64,000 nt of DNA, from NCBI RefSeq assembly GCF_900182575.1, contig NZ_FXSZ01000002.1, forward strand, positions 434,001-498,000. Reading direction: 5' to 3'. Both the position numbers and the translations under genes were made by a program. Below the pieces are notes generated by a model. That model saw only the letters and a list, made by a program, of their open reading frames with translations. It had not been told where the DNA came from and did not search any database. Shown one piece after another: positions 26,487 to 34,887 of this stretch (positions within the stretch are counted from its first letter, which is position 1; each line of letters starts with the position of its first letter). This DNA is from Solitalea koreensis. GTDB lineage: Bacteria > Bacteroidota > Bacteroidia > Sphingobacteriales > Sphingobacteriaceae.

Positions 26487-26512
26487 AAAGGCCCAACAAA
26501 CGCTGAGCCTTT
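26487..26512 (-). terminator. Terminator downstream of purL
   Basis: A stem of about 9 bp (AAAGGCTCA against TGGGCCTTT on the minus strand, one G-U) followed by TGTTTT. It lies 23 bp past the purL stop. Confidence 0.65.
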
Positions 26513-26534
26513 CGATACTATATATAAATTGAAT

Positions 26535-28757
26535 CTATTCACCTAAATAGCTATGCAATACATTATCGTATACATTTTTAGCAGCAGGAACCTTACCGAA
26601 AGATTGTCCGTCGATAATCATTTCATCGTTTGTTGTTACCGTACCCAACAAAGTAAAGTCTACGCCGCTAGTCGACATGAATTCAACAAAAGCTTCCTGG
26701 TTTTCAGGTTTTACTGATACCACTACCCTGCCCTGTGCTTCACCGAACAAGTAAGCATCCTTACGGAAACCTTCTTCAGTTTCAACATTGAAACCAAATC
26801 CATTAGGCATAGCTGATTCTAACAAGGCGATAAACAAACCACCATCAGCCACATCATGAGCAGAATCAATTAAGCCTTCAACGATAAGTCCTTTAATTGA
26901 CTGTTGCATATCAAACTCTTTATCCAAATTAAAATAAGGAGCAGGATATTTCTCAACTTTATGGTAAGAAGCCAGGTATTGAGAAGCCGCAATATCATTT
27001 TGCGCCTCACCAATCATGTAAATAAGATTGTCTTCAGCTTTGAAATCAAGCGTTGTTAACGTTTTCTTGTTATCAAGAATACCCAACATACCGATTGTTG
27101 GAGTCGGGAATACCGGCCCTTCATCTGATGATTGATTATAGAAACTCACGTTACCACCGGTAACAGGAGTATCAAACTTGGTACAAGCTGCACCCATACC
27201 TTTAATTGCACTTACAAACTGCCAGTAGATTTCAGGAATGTAAGGATTTCCGAAATTCAGACAGTTAGTTACTGCTACAGCTTCACCACCTGCACAAACA
27301 ATGTTACGAGCAGCTTCGGCAACCGCAATACTACATCCAATTTCAGGATCAGCATATACATAACGAGAGTTACAATCAACGGTTAAAGCAAGTGCTTTAT
27401 CGGTTCCACGAACATCAACAACACCTGCATCACTCGGACGGTTGGTAGTCATGTTCAAGGTACCAACCATGGAATCGTATTGGTTATATACCCAACGTTT
27501 TGAAGCAATATTTGGATGAGAGATCAAATGATCTGCAACCGCTTTCAAATCAGCAGGCTCCTGTATGTCTTCAATTTTAAACGCACGGTGTTCTGCCATG
27601 TAAGCAGGCTCGCGATATTCACGGTGATAAACAGGAGCTCCGCCACCTAGAACTAAATCATCAGCAGGAACATCAGCAACCAATTCACCATGCATGTAAT
27701 ATTCTAAACGCTTGGTATCGGTTACTTCACCAATAATAGCGCAGTTCAGGTCCCATTTATCAAAAATAGCCTCAACAACAGCTTCTTTTCCTTTTTCAAC
27801 AACTATAAGCATACGCTCTTGTGATTCGGAAAGAAGAATTTCCCAAGGCTTCATATTTTCCTGACGAGTAGGAACTTTATCAAGATCGATGCGCATTCCG
27901 TGTTCACCCTTAGCAGACATTTCCGAATTTGAACAGATAATACCAGCTGCACCCATATCTTGCATACCGATAACCGCGCCTGATTTAATAACCTCTAGCG
28001 TTGCCTCTAATAAAAGTTTCTCTTGGAAAGGATCACCTACCTGAACGGAAGGCAAATCGTTTACTGAATCTTCAGTAATATCTTTTGATGCAAATGCAGC
28101 ACCGTGTATACCATCTTTTCCCGTTGCAGAACCAACGATGTAAACTGGGTTTCCTACACCATATGAAGTAGCTGATACTGTTTCGCCAACTTTAACAATA
28201 CCCGCCGACATTGCATTCACCAATGGATTAACGTTAAAGCTTTCGTCAAAGAAAACCTCGCCACCAACGGTAGGAATACCGAATGCATTACCATAATCGC
28301 CAATACCTTTAACAACACCTTTGACCAACCATTTTGTGCGATCCAAGTTAATATCACCAAATCGCAATGAGTTCAATTGTGCCACCGGACGAGCACCCAT
28401 TGTAAAAATATCACGATTAATACCTCCAACACCTGTAGCTGCTCCTTGATAAGGCTCCAGCGCTGATGGATGATTATGTGACTCTATTTTAAAACAACAG
28501 GCTAAACCATCGCCAATATCAACCAAACCGGCATTTTCTTCACCAGCCTTTGCAAGCATACGGTGACCTTCTTTAGGCAAGGTTTTTAACCAAACAATAG
28601 AGTTTTTGTATGAACAATGTTCACTCCACATTACAGCAAAAACGCTTAGCTCGTTAAAATTCGGCGTACGTCCTAAAATTTCTTTAATCCTATCGAATTC
28701 TTCAGGTAAAAGACCTAGATCTTTTGCGGTTTCAACAGTAGTTAACTGATTTTCCAA
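26535..28757 (-). CDS. purL: Phosphoribosylformylglycinamidine synthase, small-type PurL
   Basis: PurL converts FGAR to FGAM in step four of purine synthesis, using ammonia supplied by PurQ with PurS. The protein is the short form without a glutaminase domain, so separate PurQ and PurS are expected elsewhere. Motifs include MWSEHCSYKNS, CFKIESHNHPSALEPYQGAATGVGG, GGEVFFDESF, GMQDMGAAGI and CLNFGNPYIPEIYWQF. I place the start at the TTG at 28757 (MENQLTTVETAKDLGLLPEEF), giving 740 residues: a longer frame starting at 28787 would begin inside the -7 promoter box. Confidence 0.95.
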   Translation of the reverse strand: MENQLTTVETAKDLGLLPEEFDRIKEILGRTPNFNELSVFAVMWSEHCSYKNSIVWLKTLPKEGHRMLAKAGEENAGLVDIGDGLACCFKIESHNHPSALEPYQGAATGVGGINRDIFTMGARPVAQLNSLRFGDINLDRTKWLVKGVVKGIGDYGNAFGIPTVGGEVFFDESFNVNPLVNAMSAGIVKVGETVSATSYGVGNPVYIVGSATGKDGIHGAAFASKDITEDSVNDLPSVQVGDPFQEKLLLEATLEVIKSGAVIGMQDMGAAGIICSNSEMSAKGEHGMRIDLDKVPTRQENMKPWEILLSESQERMLIVVEKGKEAVVEAIFDKWDLNCAIIGEVTDTKRLEYYMHGELVADVPADDLVLGGGAPVYHREYREPAYMAEHRAFKIEDIQEPADLKAVADHLISHPNIASKRWVYNQYDSMVGTLNMTTNRPSDAGVVDVRGTDKALALTVDCNSRYVYADPEIGCSIAVAEAARNIVCAGGEAVAVTNCLNFGNPYIPEIYWQFVSAIKGMGAACTKFDTPVTGGNVSFYNQSSDEGPVFPTPTIGMLGILDNKKTLTTLDFKAEDNLIYMIGEAQNDIAASQYLASYHKVEKYPAPYFNLDKEFDMQQSIKGLIVEGLIDSAHDVADGGLFIALLESAMPNGFGFNVETEEGFRKDAYLFGEAQGRVVVSVKPENQEAFVEFMSTSGVDFTLLGTVTTNDEMIIDGQSFGKVPAAKNVYDNVLHSYLGE

Positions 28758-28784
28758 TGTTTTGAGGGTTTTAGAAAGAAAGTG

Positions 28785-28792
28785 CAAAGATA
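28785..28792 (-). promoter_or_regulatory. Bacteroidota -7 box TATCTTTG for purL
   Basis: Perfect TAnnTTTG match on the minus strand followed by C, 28 bp before the proposed TTG start. It overlaps the alternative upstream TTG codon, which therefore cannot be in the transcript. Confidence 0.6.
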
Positions 28793-28949
28793 AAAAAAGA
28801 TTTTAGGATGCTAAGGAAATCGAAAAAGAAGCTCAATTTCATTGGAGAGGTACCGAGAAATAGCAATTTTAAATTTTATACACCTGTGAAGTTTAAAATA
28901 TTTTAACTAGTATTATAACTAATTACAAATCAATCCTAAACAGGCATTC

Positions 28950-29717
28950 ATGTTTAAATATGAGAAAAAAATTTGGGGGTTAAAAATGTATGAAAATTGG
29001 TTTGAATATAAATCGAACGATAATTCAATATTTTCTCTCAATGCGTATTTACATATACGAGATAATTCGCACAAAAAAACCTTTCATTTAAAAAGAAACT
29101 CATATTCTGTTGAAAATATACTTAATGAAAGCGATGACCAGTTACTAGCGCGATTTTCAAAAACAAATAGATACCAAATAAAAAAGGCAATTAAGGAGGG
29201 TATAAATTGTTCCCAAGAGAATGACCTTCTTAAATTTGAAAACTTTTTCAATCAATTTGCCAAAGAAAAGCATCTACCAAAAGTAAGTGCCCGAAACTTA
29301 AAATCATTAGAACCAAATCTCACAATTAGCTTTGCTTGCCTAAACAACCATACGCTGGTAGCTCACAGTTATATTACAGACCAGGATTTAGGAATTGTAA
29401 GACTTTATCATTCGGCATCAAAAAGACTGGATGAAACTTATGAAAACTTAACAATAGGAATGGCAAACAAGCTTCTTCATTATAAGGATATGATTTTTTT
29501 TAAAGAGAATGGATTCAAAATATATGATTTTGGAGGGTATTATGAAAGCACGAATAAAAGCTTACAAGGAATCAATAGATTTAAATTATCGTTTGGAGGA
29601 GAAAAGGTAACCCATTCAAACTATTTTAGCCCAACATGTTTAGTTTTTCGCAAAACTTCTCAGATAATTGAAAAAGTAAAAAAACGAATAGCTTATCTAC
29701 CTCATGTACCTTTTTAA
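28950..29717 (+). CDS. FemAB/GNAT-like acyl- or aminoacyltransferase
   Basis: A 255-residue protein with no signal peptide or membrane segment. The pattern RYQIKKAIKEGINC near residue 75 and the C-terminal IYDFGGYYESTNKSLQGINRFKLSFGGE are characteristic of the FemAB/FemX-like GNAT group, which uses aminoacyl-tRNA or acyl-CoA donors to modify peptidoglycan, glycolipids or capsule sugars. It is a single gene flanked by unrelated housekeeping genes, very rich in A and T and Lys/Asn, unlike its neighbours, which hints at horizontal acquisition. An internal ATG at 28986 is an alternative start. Substrate unknown. Confidence 0.75.
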   Translation: MFKYEKKIWGLKMYENWFEYKSNDNSIFSLNAYLHIRDNSHKKTFHLKRNSYSVENILNESDDQLLARFSKTNRYQIKKAIKEGINCSQENDLLKFENFFNQFAKEKHLPKVSARNLKSLEPNLTISFACLNNHTLVAHSYITDQDLGIVRLYHSASKRLDETYENLTIGMANKLLHYKDMIFFKENGFKIYDFGGYYESTNKSLQGINRFKLSFGGEKVTHSNYFSPTCLVFRKTSQIIEKVKKRIAYLPHVPF

Positions 29718-30039
29718 TAAGAGGTAGTAATGTATTAAAAGCACTCATTATATATATAAACACCCGAACTGCCTTCATTTATAACTTTCCTTAAAAACTA
29801 AAAAATTCAAAAAAGCATAACAATTTCTAATTTTTTAAGCCAAAAACTAGAAAGCATACATCATTACGAGTAACAATGTAACAAATTACCTCTTTTTGCC
29901 GCGAAAACAAAACAACAAAAAAGCATTTATTTAATAATAAAAAGACCGTTTTAAACATAAAAAACTACCAACATTTCATTATTTATGAATTTTATACCAA
30001 AAAAACACATGAAAAATTGAAAAATTTCAATTCAAAGAC
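29718..30039. other. AT-rich intergenic region before the glutamine synthetase gene
   Basis: About 320 bp with no coding potential I can support. It is strongly AT-rich with many A runs; I see no clear terminator, and only the glutamine synthetase promoter at its right end. Confidence 0.6.
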
Positions 30040-30069
30040 TTGCAATTGATACTTTTTGAATTATTTTTG
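30040..30069 (+). promoter_or_regulatory. Promoter of type III glutamine synthetase (TTG-N19-TATTTTTG)
   Basis: A -33 TTG at 30040-30042 and a -7 TATTTTTG at 30062-30069 are separated by 19 bp, the expected Bacteroidota spacing. The upstream TTG that would extend the reading frame is itself the -33 element, so translation starts at the ATG at 30103. Confidence 0.65.
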
Positions 30070-30102
30070 CTCTATAAAGTAAAAAAACTAAAACACATAC
30101 AC

Positions 30103-32295
30103 ATGTCGCTACTTCGTTTTAAAGCTTTGGAATCTGCAATGCGCAGACCAGCAGTAAAAGTTACACCACCTTCAACGAAAATTTCTGATTTTTATGGTGT
30201 CAATGTATTTGACAAAAGCAAAATGAAGGAGTTTCTTTCAAAAGAAGCTTTTCAAAGTGTTATGAGCTCAGTCGAATTAGGTATTCCTGTTGACAGAACA
30301 ATGGCTGACCAAATTGCTGCTGGCTTAAAATCATGGTCAATGAGTAAAGGTGTAACTCACTACTCACACTGGTTCCAACCATTGACAGGCTCAACAGCCG
30401 AAAAACACGATTCATTCTTTGAGCCAACAGTAGATGGAAAATCGATTGAAAAATTTAGCGGTGATGCTTTAGTTCAACAAGAGCCTGATGCTTCATCGTT
30501 CCCTAACGGTGGTATCCGCTCAACTTTTGAGGCACGTGGTTATACTGCCTGGGATCCTTCATCTCCAGCATTTATCATGGAAAGTGGTTCAGGTTTAACA
30601 TTATGTATCCCTACCGTTTTCGTTTCATATACAGGTGAAGCCCTTGACTTCAAAGCTCCTTTATTAAAAGCCTTAAACTCTTTAGATAAAGCTGCTACAG
30701 CGGTTTGTCAATATTTCGATAAAAGTGTAACTAAAGTAAATGCTTCATTAGGTATTGAACAAGAATACTTTGTTGTTGACGAAGACCTCTTTTACGCTCG
30801 TCCTGACTTAGTATCTACTGGTCGTACTTTATTTGGACATGAGTCGGCACGTAACCAACAATTAGAAGATCATTATTTCGGTTCAATTCCTGAGCGTGTT
30901 TATGCTTACATGCTTGATTTTGAAACCGAAGCTTTGAAATTGGGTATTCCTTTGAAAACTCGTCACAATGAGGTTGCCCCAGGACAGTTCGAATGTGCTC
31001 CAATTTATGAAGAAATCAACTTAGCTATTGACCACAACCAATTATTGATGGATTTGATGGATAAAGTTGCTCGTCGTCATAAACTAAAAGTTTTATTACA
31101 TGAAAAACCTTTTGCAGGTGTAAATGGTTCGGGTAAACACAACAATTGGTCATTAATTACCAATACTGGTAAAAACCTATTATCACCTGGAAAAACCCCT
31201 AAAAACAACTTGATGTTCTTAACATTTTTTGTTAATACTATCAAAGCTGTTTATAATCATGCGGATCTTTTACGTTCATCAATCGCTTCAGTAAACAATG
31301 ATCATCGTTTAGGTGCTAACGAAGCTCCTCCTGCAATCATTTCAATTTTCTTGGGTGAACAATTGAATGATGTTTTAGATGAGATCGAATCGTCGCATGT
31401 TGTTAATCGTAAGAAAAAAGAAATGTCGGGTGCATTAGGGTTAAATATTCCTAAAATCCCACAAATCTTATTAGATAACACTGACCGTAACCGTACTTCT
31501 CCGTTTGCGTTTACAGGAAATAAATTTGAATTCCGTGCAGTAGGTTCATCTGCTAACTCAGCTAATCCTATGACCGTATTGAATGCAATTGTTGCTGAAC
31601 AGTTAAATCTTTTCAGACAAGATGTAGAGAAATTGGTTAAAAAAGGAGAGAAAAAAGATGTGGCAATCATGAAGATCATTCGTCAGTACATCAAAGAATC
31701 GAAGAACATTCGCTTTGAAGGTAATGGATACAGTGATGAATGGGCAGCTGAAGCTGAAAAACGTGGTCTTTCAAACATCAAAACTACTCCAAAAGCTCTT
31801 GATGTATTGATTAGCGAACAAACAGCCGAATTATACACTAAACAACATATTTTCACAGAGCGTGAGTTACATGCCCGTCATGAGATTTTCTTGGAAAATT
31901 ACACCAAAAAAATTCAGATTGAATCACGTATCATGGGTGATTTAGTAACTAGCCAAATTATTCCGGTAGCGTTAAATTATCAAACTAAATTAGTTGAGAA
32001 TGTACGTGGCTTGAAAGAACTTGGTTTAAATGGCACTTCAACTGATTCTCAAATGGCTACCATTACTCAAATTGCTGAACGTGTAAACATTATTCAGAAA
32101 GCAGTGAATGAGATGATTGAAGAGCGTAAAAAAGCAAACGCACTTACTGATGCGCGCGAAATGGCAATTGCTTATGACGAAAAAGTGAAATCATTCTTCG
32201 AAACGATTCGTTACAACGTTGATAAATTGGAATTAATCATTGACGACGCTCAATGGCCATTGCCTAAGTTCCGTGAATTATTATTCATTAAATAA
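30103..32295 (+). CDS. glnN: Glutamine synthetase type III
   Basis: A 730-residue GSIII enzyme, making glutamine from glutamate, ammonia and ATP. It starts at MSLLRFKALESAMRRP, which is standard for the family, downstream of the promoter box. Catalytic-domain signatures are THYSHWFQPLTGSTAEKHD, GIEQEYFVVDEDLFY, RHNEVAPGQFECAPIYEEIN, GVNGSGKHNNWS and NKFEFRAVGSSANSANPM, followed by a long C-terminal helical domain typical of type III. GSIII is the usual or only glutamine synthetase in many Bacteroidota. It stands alone, with its own promoter and terminator. Confidence 0.97.
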   Translation: MSLLRFKALESAMRRPAVKVTPPSTKISDFYGVNVFDKSKMKEFLSKEAFQSVMSSVELGIPVDRTMADQIAAGLKSWSMSKGVTHYSHWFQPLTGSTAEKHDSFFEPTVDGKSIEKFSGDALVQQEPDASSFPNGGIRSTFEARGYTAWDPSSPAFIMESGSGLTLCIPTVFVSYTGEALDFKAPLLKALNSLDKAATAVCQYFDKSVTKVNASLGIEQEYFVVDEDLFYARPDLVSTGRTLFGHESARNQQLEDHYFGSIPERVYAYMLDFETEALKLGIPLKTRHNEVAPGQFECAPIYEEINLAIDHNQLLMDLMDKVARRHKLKVLLHEKPFAGVNGSGKHNNWSLITNTGKNLLSPGKTPKNNLMFLTFFVNTIKAVYNHADLLRSSIASVNNDHRLGANEAPPAIISIFLGEQLNDVLDEIESSHVVNRKKKEMSGALGLNIPKIPQILLDNTDRNRTSPFAFTGNKFEFRAVGSSANSANPMTVLNAIVAEQLNLFRQDVEKLVKKGEKKDVAIMKIIRQYIKESKNIRFEGNGYSDEWAAEAEKRGLSNIKTTPKALDVLISEQTAELYTKQHIFTERELHARHEIFLENYTKKIQIESRIMGDLVTSQIIPVALNYQTKLVENVRGLKELGLNGTSTDSQMATITQIAERVNIIQKAVNEMIEERKKANALTDAREMAIAYDEKVKSFFETIRYNVDKLELIIDDAQWPLPKFRELLFIK

Positions 32296-32317
32296 TTTAT
32301 ACTCCTTAATTTAAGTT

Positions 32318-32345
32318 AAAGGCTGCCTTTGGGCGGCCTTTTTAA
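32318..32345 (+). terminator. Terminator after glutamine synthetase
   Basis: Stem AAAGGCTGCC/GGCGGCCTTT with one T-G pair and a short loop, followed by a T run. It also lies 17 bp past the stop of the convergent gene at 32362. Confidence 0.8.
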
Positions 32346-32361
32346 TGTTTTCCCAGTTCAT

Positions 32362-33348
32362 TTAAAATCTAAAACGAACACCAAGCGTTAAACCTAATCC
32401 GCCAATGTTAATGTAAGAACGAAGATCCTTAGCCTTTTGATTAGGGTCAAAGTTTGGATTATTGATTGGCGGGATAGTACCAGGAATATATTCAGTATTT
32501 GATGAGGAAGTTACGGTTTTTTCATAATCAGTAAGTTTCATTCCAATCGGTAAATCATTTAACCCGATTTGAGTTACCTGGCCATTAGTAGTGTTTGTTC
32601 TGGTTTCGCTATACGCTGTAACCTCTTTATCCTTACTATTAACAGCAGCATTGTTGTATTCCATCTCCAAAAAAACTTTCACTTTATGTACAACCGGATA
32701 ATTAAACCCTATTGCTCCTTGAAAACCCAATGAAGCTGTGGGATGAACTTTCTCTGTACGTGCAATTTCACGGGCAGTACCAGGAATGTTAACATTGTCG
32801 ATAATATTGGTATTAATCTTCAAATAACCATATAGGGGAATAATAGCTCCAAAGCGGGCATAAGGTTGAATTTGCCCTACGTTACCTATACTAAATACCA
32901 AACTTGGTGCAAAAATCAAGGCACGAACATCGCCTGTGGCAACAGAATTAATTAAAGGAGGCCCATCTTGAATCACAATTACGTTCCTTCTCATTAATTG
33001 CGATTTTCCACCGAAATAATTTACATCTACCTGTAGGCCAAAATATTTTGTAAACATATAACCACCACTTAAACCGGCTCTCCACCCTTCACCGAAAGAA
33101 CCGGTAATTGTAGATTCAGTATAATTAAGTACTTGGGCAGGATTTAAAGGGTCGCGTTCTTCATAATGATCACGCGGTTGAAAGGGTCCAACATTCGGAA
33201 ATTCACCAGGAGTAATTTCAAAAAAATAGCTAACGCCAGTGCCTATGTACCAGCCACGGCCCTCAATAGGTTTGACATCATTTTCCTGTGCAAAAGCACT
33301 CGAACCAATTACAGTAAATAGCACGATAAAGAGTATAGTTCCTTTCAT
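32362..33348 (-). CDS. Outer-membrane beta-barrel protein, function unknown
   Basis: The start at the ATG at 33348 (MKGTILFIVLFTVIGSSAFAQ) gives a signal peptide cleaved after AFA and 328 residues; a TTG three codons upstream is open too. The mature part alternates polar and hydrophobic residues as in small porin-like barrels: GWYIGTGVSYFFEIT, WRAGLSGGYMFTKYFGLQVDVNYFGG, IQPYARFGAIIPLYGYLKI, ASLGFQGAIGFNYPV, and a C-terminal GLTLGVRFRF ending in Phe. It resembles OmpA/OprF-type or PF13505-like barrels. No ligand or partner can be deduced. Confidence 0.8.
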   Translation of the reverse strand: MKGTILFIVLFTVIGSSAFAQENDVKPIEGRGWYIGTGVSYFFEITPGEFPNVGPFQPRDHYEERDPLNPAQVLNYTESTITGSFGEGWRAGLSGGYMFTKYFGLQVDVNYFGGKSQLMRRNVIVIQDGPPLINSVATGDVRALIFAPSLVFSIGNVGQIQPYARFGAIIPLYGYLKINTNIIDNVNIPGTAREIARTEKVHPTASLGFQGAIGFNYPVVHKVKVFLEMEYNNAAVNSKDKEVTAYSETRTNTTNGQVTQIGLNDLPIGMKLTDYEKTVTSSSNTEYIPGTIPPINNPNFDPNQKAKDLRSYINIGGLGLTLGVRFRF

Positions 33349-33534
33349 AAAGTTCAAGGTTGATTAAATTAAATTTAATCAATTTATTACGATAAAAGAA
33401 CTGATTTAAAGGTTAAATTATTGATATGCAATAATTTACACGCAATAAATTATTAATAGAATTCTGAAACATTATCAGTTATTCATCAAAAATTAAATTG
33501 ATAAAGTACTGATTCAGATTTCTATCATTAATCC

Positions 33535-33542
33535 TATCTTTG
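33535..33542 (+). promoter_or_regulatory. Bacteroidota -7 box TATCTTTG immediately before purM
   Basis: A perfect box, identical to the purL box, that ends only 4 bp before the purM ATG at 33547. Transcription from it would give a leaderless or almost leaderless mRNA. No good -33 TTG lies at the usual distance. Confidence 0.55.
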
Positions 33543-33546
33543 CGCC

Positions 33547-34728
33547 ATGCAAACAGATGCCAGATACAATCAAAGAGGCGTTTCAGCTTCAAAGGAAGAT
33601 GTCCATAACGCAATAAAAAATATCGATAAGGGAATTTTTCCTAAAGCATTTTGTAAGATAATTCCAGATATGCTTGGTGCTGATCCGGAATACTGCAACA
33701 TCATGCACGCTGATGGTGCGGGAACCAAATCATCACTTGCTTATGTTTATTGGAAGCAAACAGGTGACATAAATGTTTGGAAAGGCATTGCTCAGGATGC
33801 GATCATCATGAATCTTGATGATTTACTTTGCATTGGTGCAACCGATAACATTCTGCTTTCATCAACAATAGGGCGTAACAAAAACCTTATCCCAGGAGAA
33901 GTAATTGCAGCCATCATCAATGGAACCGAAGAAATTTTAGCAGAGTTACGCAGCCACGGAATTAATATCTATTCAACAGGAGGCGAAACTGCCGATGTTG
34001 GAGATTTGGTGCGTACCATAATCGTAGATTCAACTGTAACCTGTCGGATGAAACGTGAGGATGTGATTTCAAACGATCGTATTCAAGCAGGAGATGTAAT
34101 TGTTGGTTTATCTTCATCAGGAAAAGCTTCTTACGAAACGGAATATAATGGCGGTATGGGTAGCAATGGATTAACATCTGCTCGACATGACGTTTTTAAT
34201 AAATCTATTGCCGAACAGTTTCCTGAAAGCTTTGACCCTGCTGTTCCGTATGATTTGGTGTTTTCAGGCGGAAAGAAACTTACCGATAAAATCGAGATTC
34301 CAGGTTTTGGACAAATCGATGCCGGAAAACTTGTACTCTCTCCTACTCGCACCTATGCTCCGGTAATTAAAATGATGCTGGAACAATACAGAAGTCAGAT
34401 CCACGGAATGGTGCACTGTAGCGGAGGTGCTCAAACCAAAGTATTACATTTCATAGAAAACCTGCATGTAATTAAAGATAATCTATTCCCTATTCCTCCT
34501 TTGTTTAAACTAATTCATGAACAATCGGGAACTTCATGGGAAGAAATGTATAAAGTATTTAATATGGGGCATCGTATGGAATTATATGTGCCTGCAGCCA
34601 TTGCTGAAGATTTAATTGGAATTAGCAAGGCTTTTGGAATCGATGCTCAAATTGTTGGTCGTGTAGAAGCTGCCGAGAAAGCACAAGTTACTGTTAAATC
34701 GGAATTTGGTGAATTCATTTATCAATAA
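33547..34728 (+). CDS. purM: Phosphoribosylformylglycinamidine cyclo-ligase (AIR synthase), Bacteroidota-type
   Basis: PurM closes the imidazole ring of FGAM to give AIR, the step after PurL. The 393-residue protein has the PurM-type ATP-binding motifs: the N-terminal RYNQRGVSASKEDV, HADGAGTKSSLAYVYWKQTGD, NLDDLLCIGATDNILLSSTIG, YSTGGETADVGDLVRTI and GLSSSGKASYETEYNGGMGSNG. It is longer than E. coli PurM (345 aa), as usual in this phylum. It shares its promoter box with purL, 5 kb away, suggesting similar basal expression; no PurR-like site was recognised. Confidence 0.9.
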   Translation: MQTDARYNQRGVSASKEDVHNAIKNIDKGIFPKAFCKIIPDMLGADPEYCNIMHADGAGTKSSLAYVYWKQTGDINVWKGIAQDAIIMNLDDLLCIGATDNILLSSTIGRNKNLIPGEVIAAIINGTEEILAELRSHGINIYSTGGETADVGDLVRTIIVDSTVTCRMKREDVISNDRIQAGDVIVGLSSSGKASYETEYNGGMGSNGLTSARHDVFNKSIAEQFPESFDPAVPYDLVFSGGKKLTDKIEIPGFGQIDAGKLVLSPTRTYAPVIKMMLEQYRSQIHGMVHCSGGAQTKVLHFIENLHVIKDNLFPIPPLFKLIHEQSGTSWEEMYKVFNMGHRMELYVPAAIAEDLIGISKAFGIDAQIVGRVEAAEKAQVTVKSEFGEFIYQ

Positions 34729-34837
34729 AAAACAGATTAACGGATTAAGTTAGGTTATTCGAGACGGAAGCTTAAAGGGCAAAGAATAAAAGATTAATTC
34801 ATACATCCTGAAAGTTATCTTTCTTTTAATATTACAT

Positions 34838-34873
34838 AAAAAATCCCCTTGAAATTTTCAAGGGGATTTTTTT
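34838..34873. terminator. Bidirectional terminator between purM and the S46 peptidase gene
   Basis: Near-perfect stem AATCCCCTTGAAA/TTTCAAGGGGATT with A and T runs on the flanks, lying between convergent genes. Confidence 0.9.
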
Positions 34874-34887
34874 ATGCTAGACTTGAA

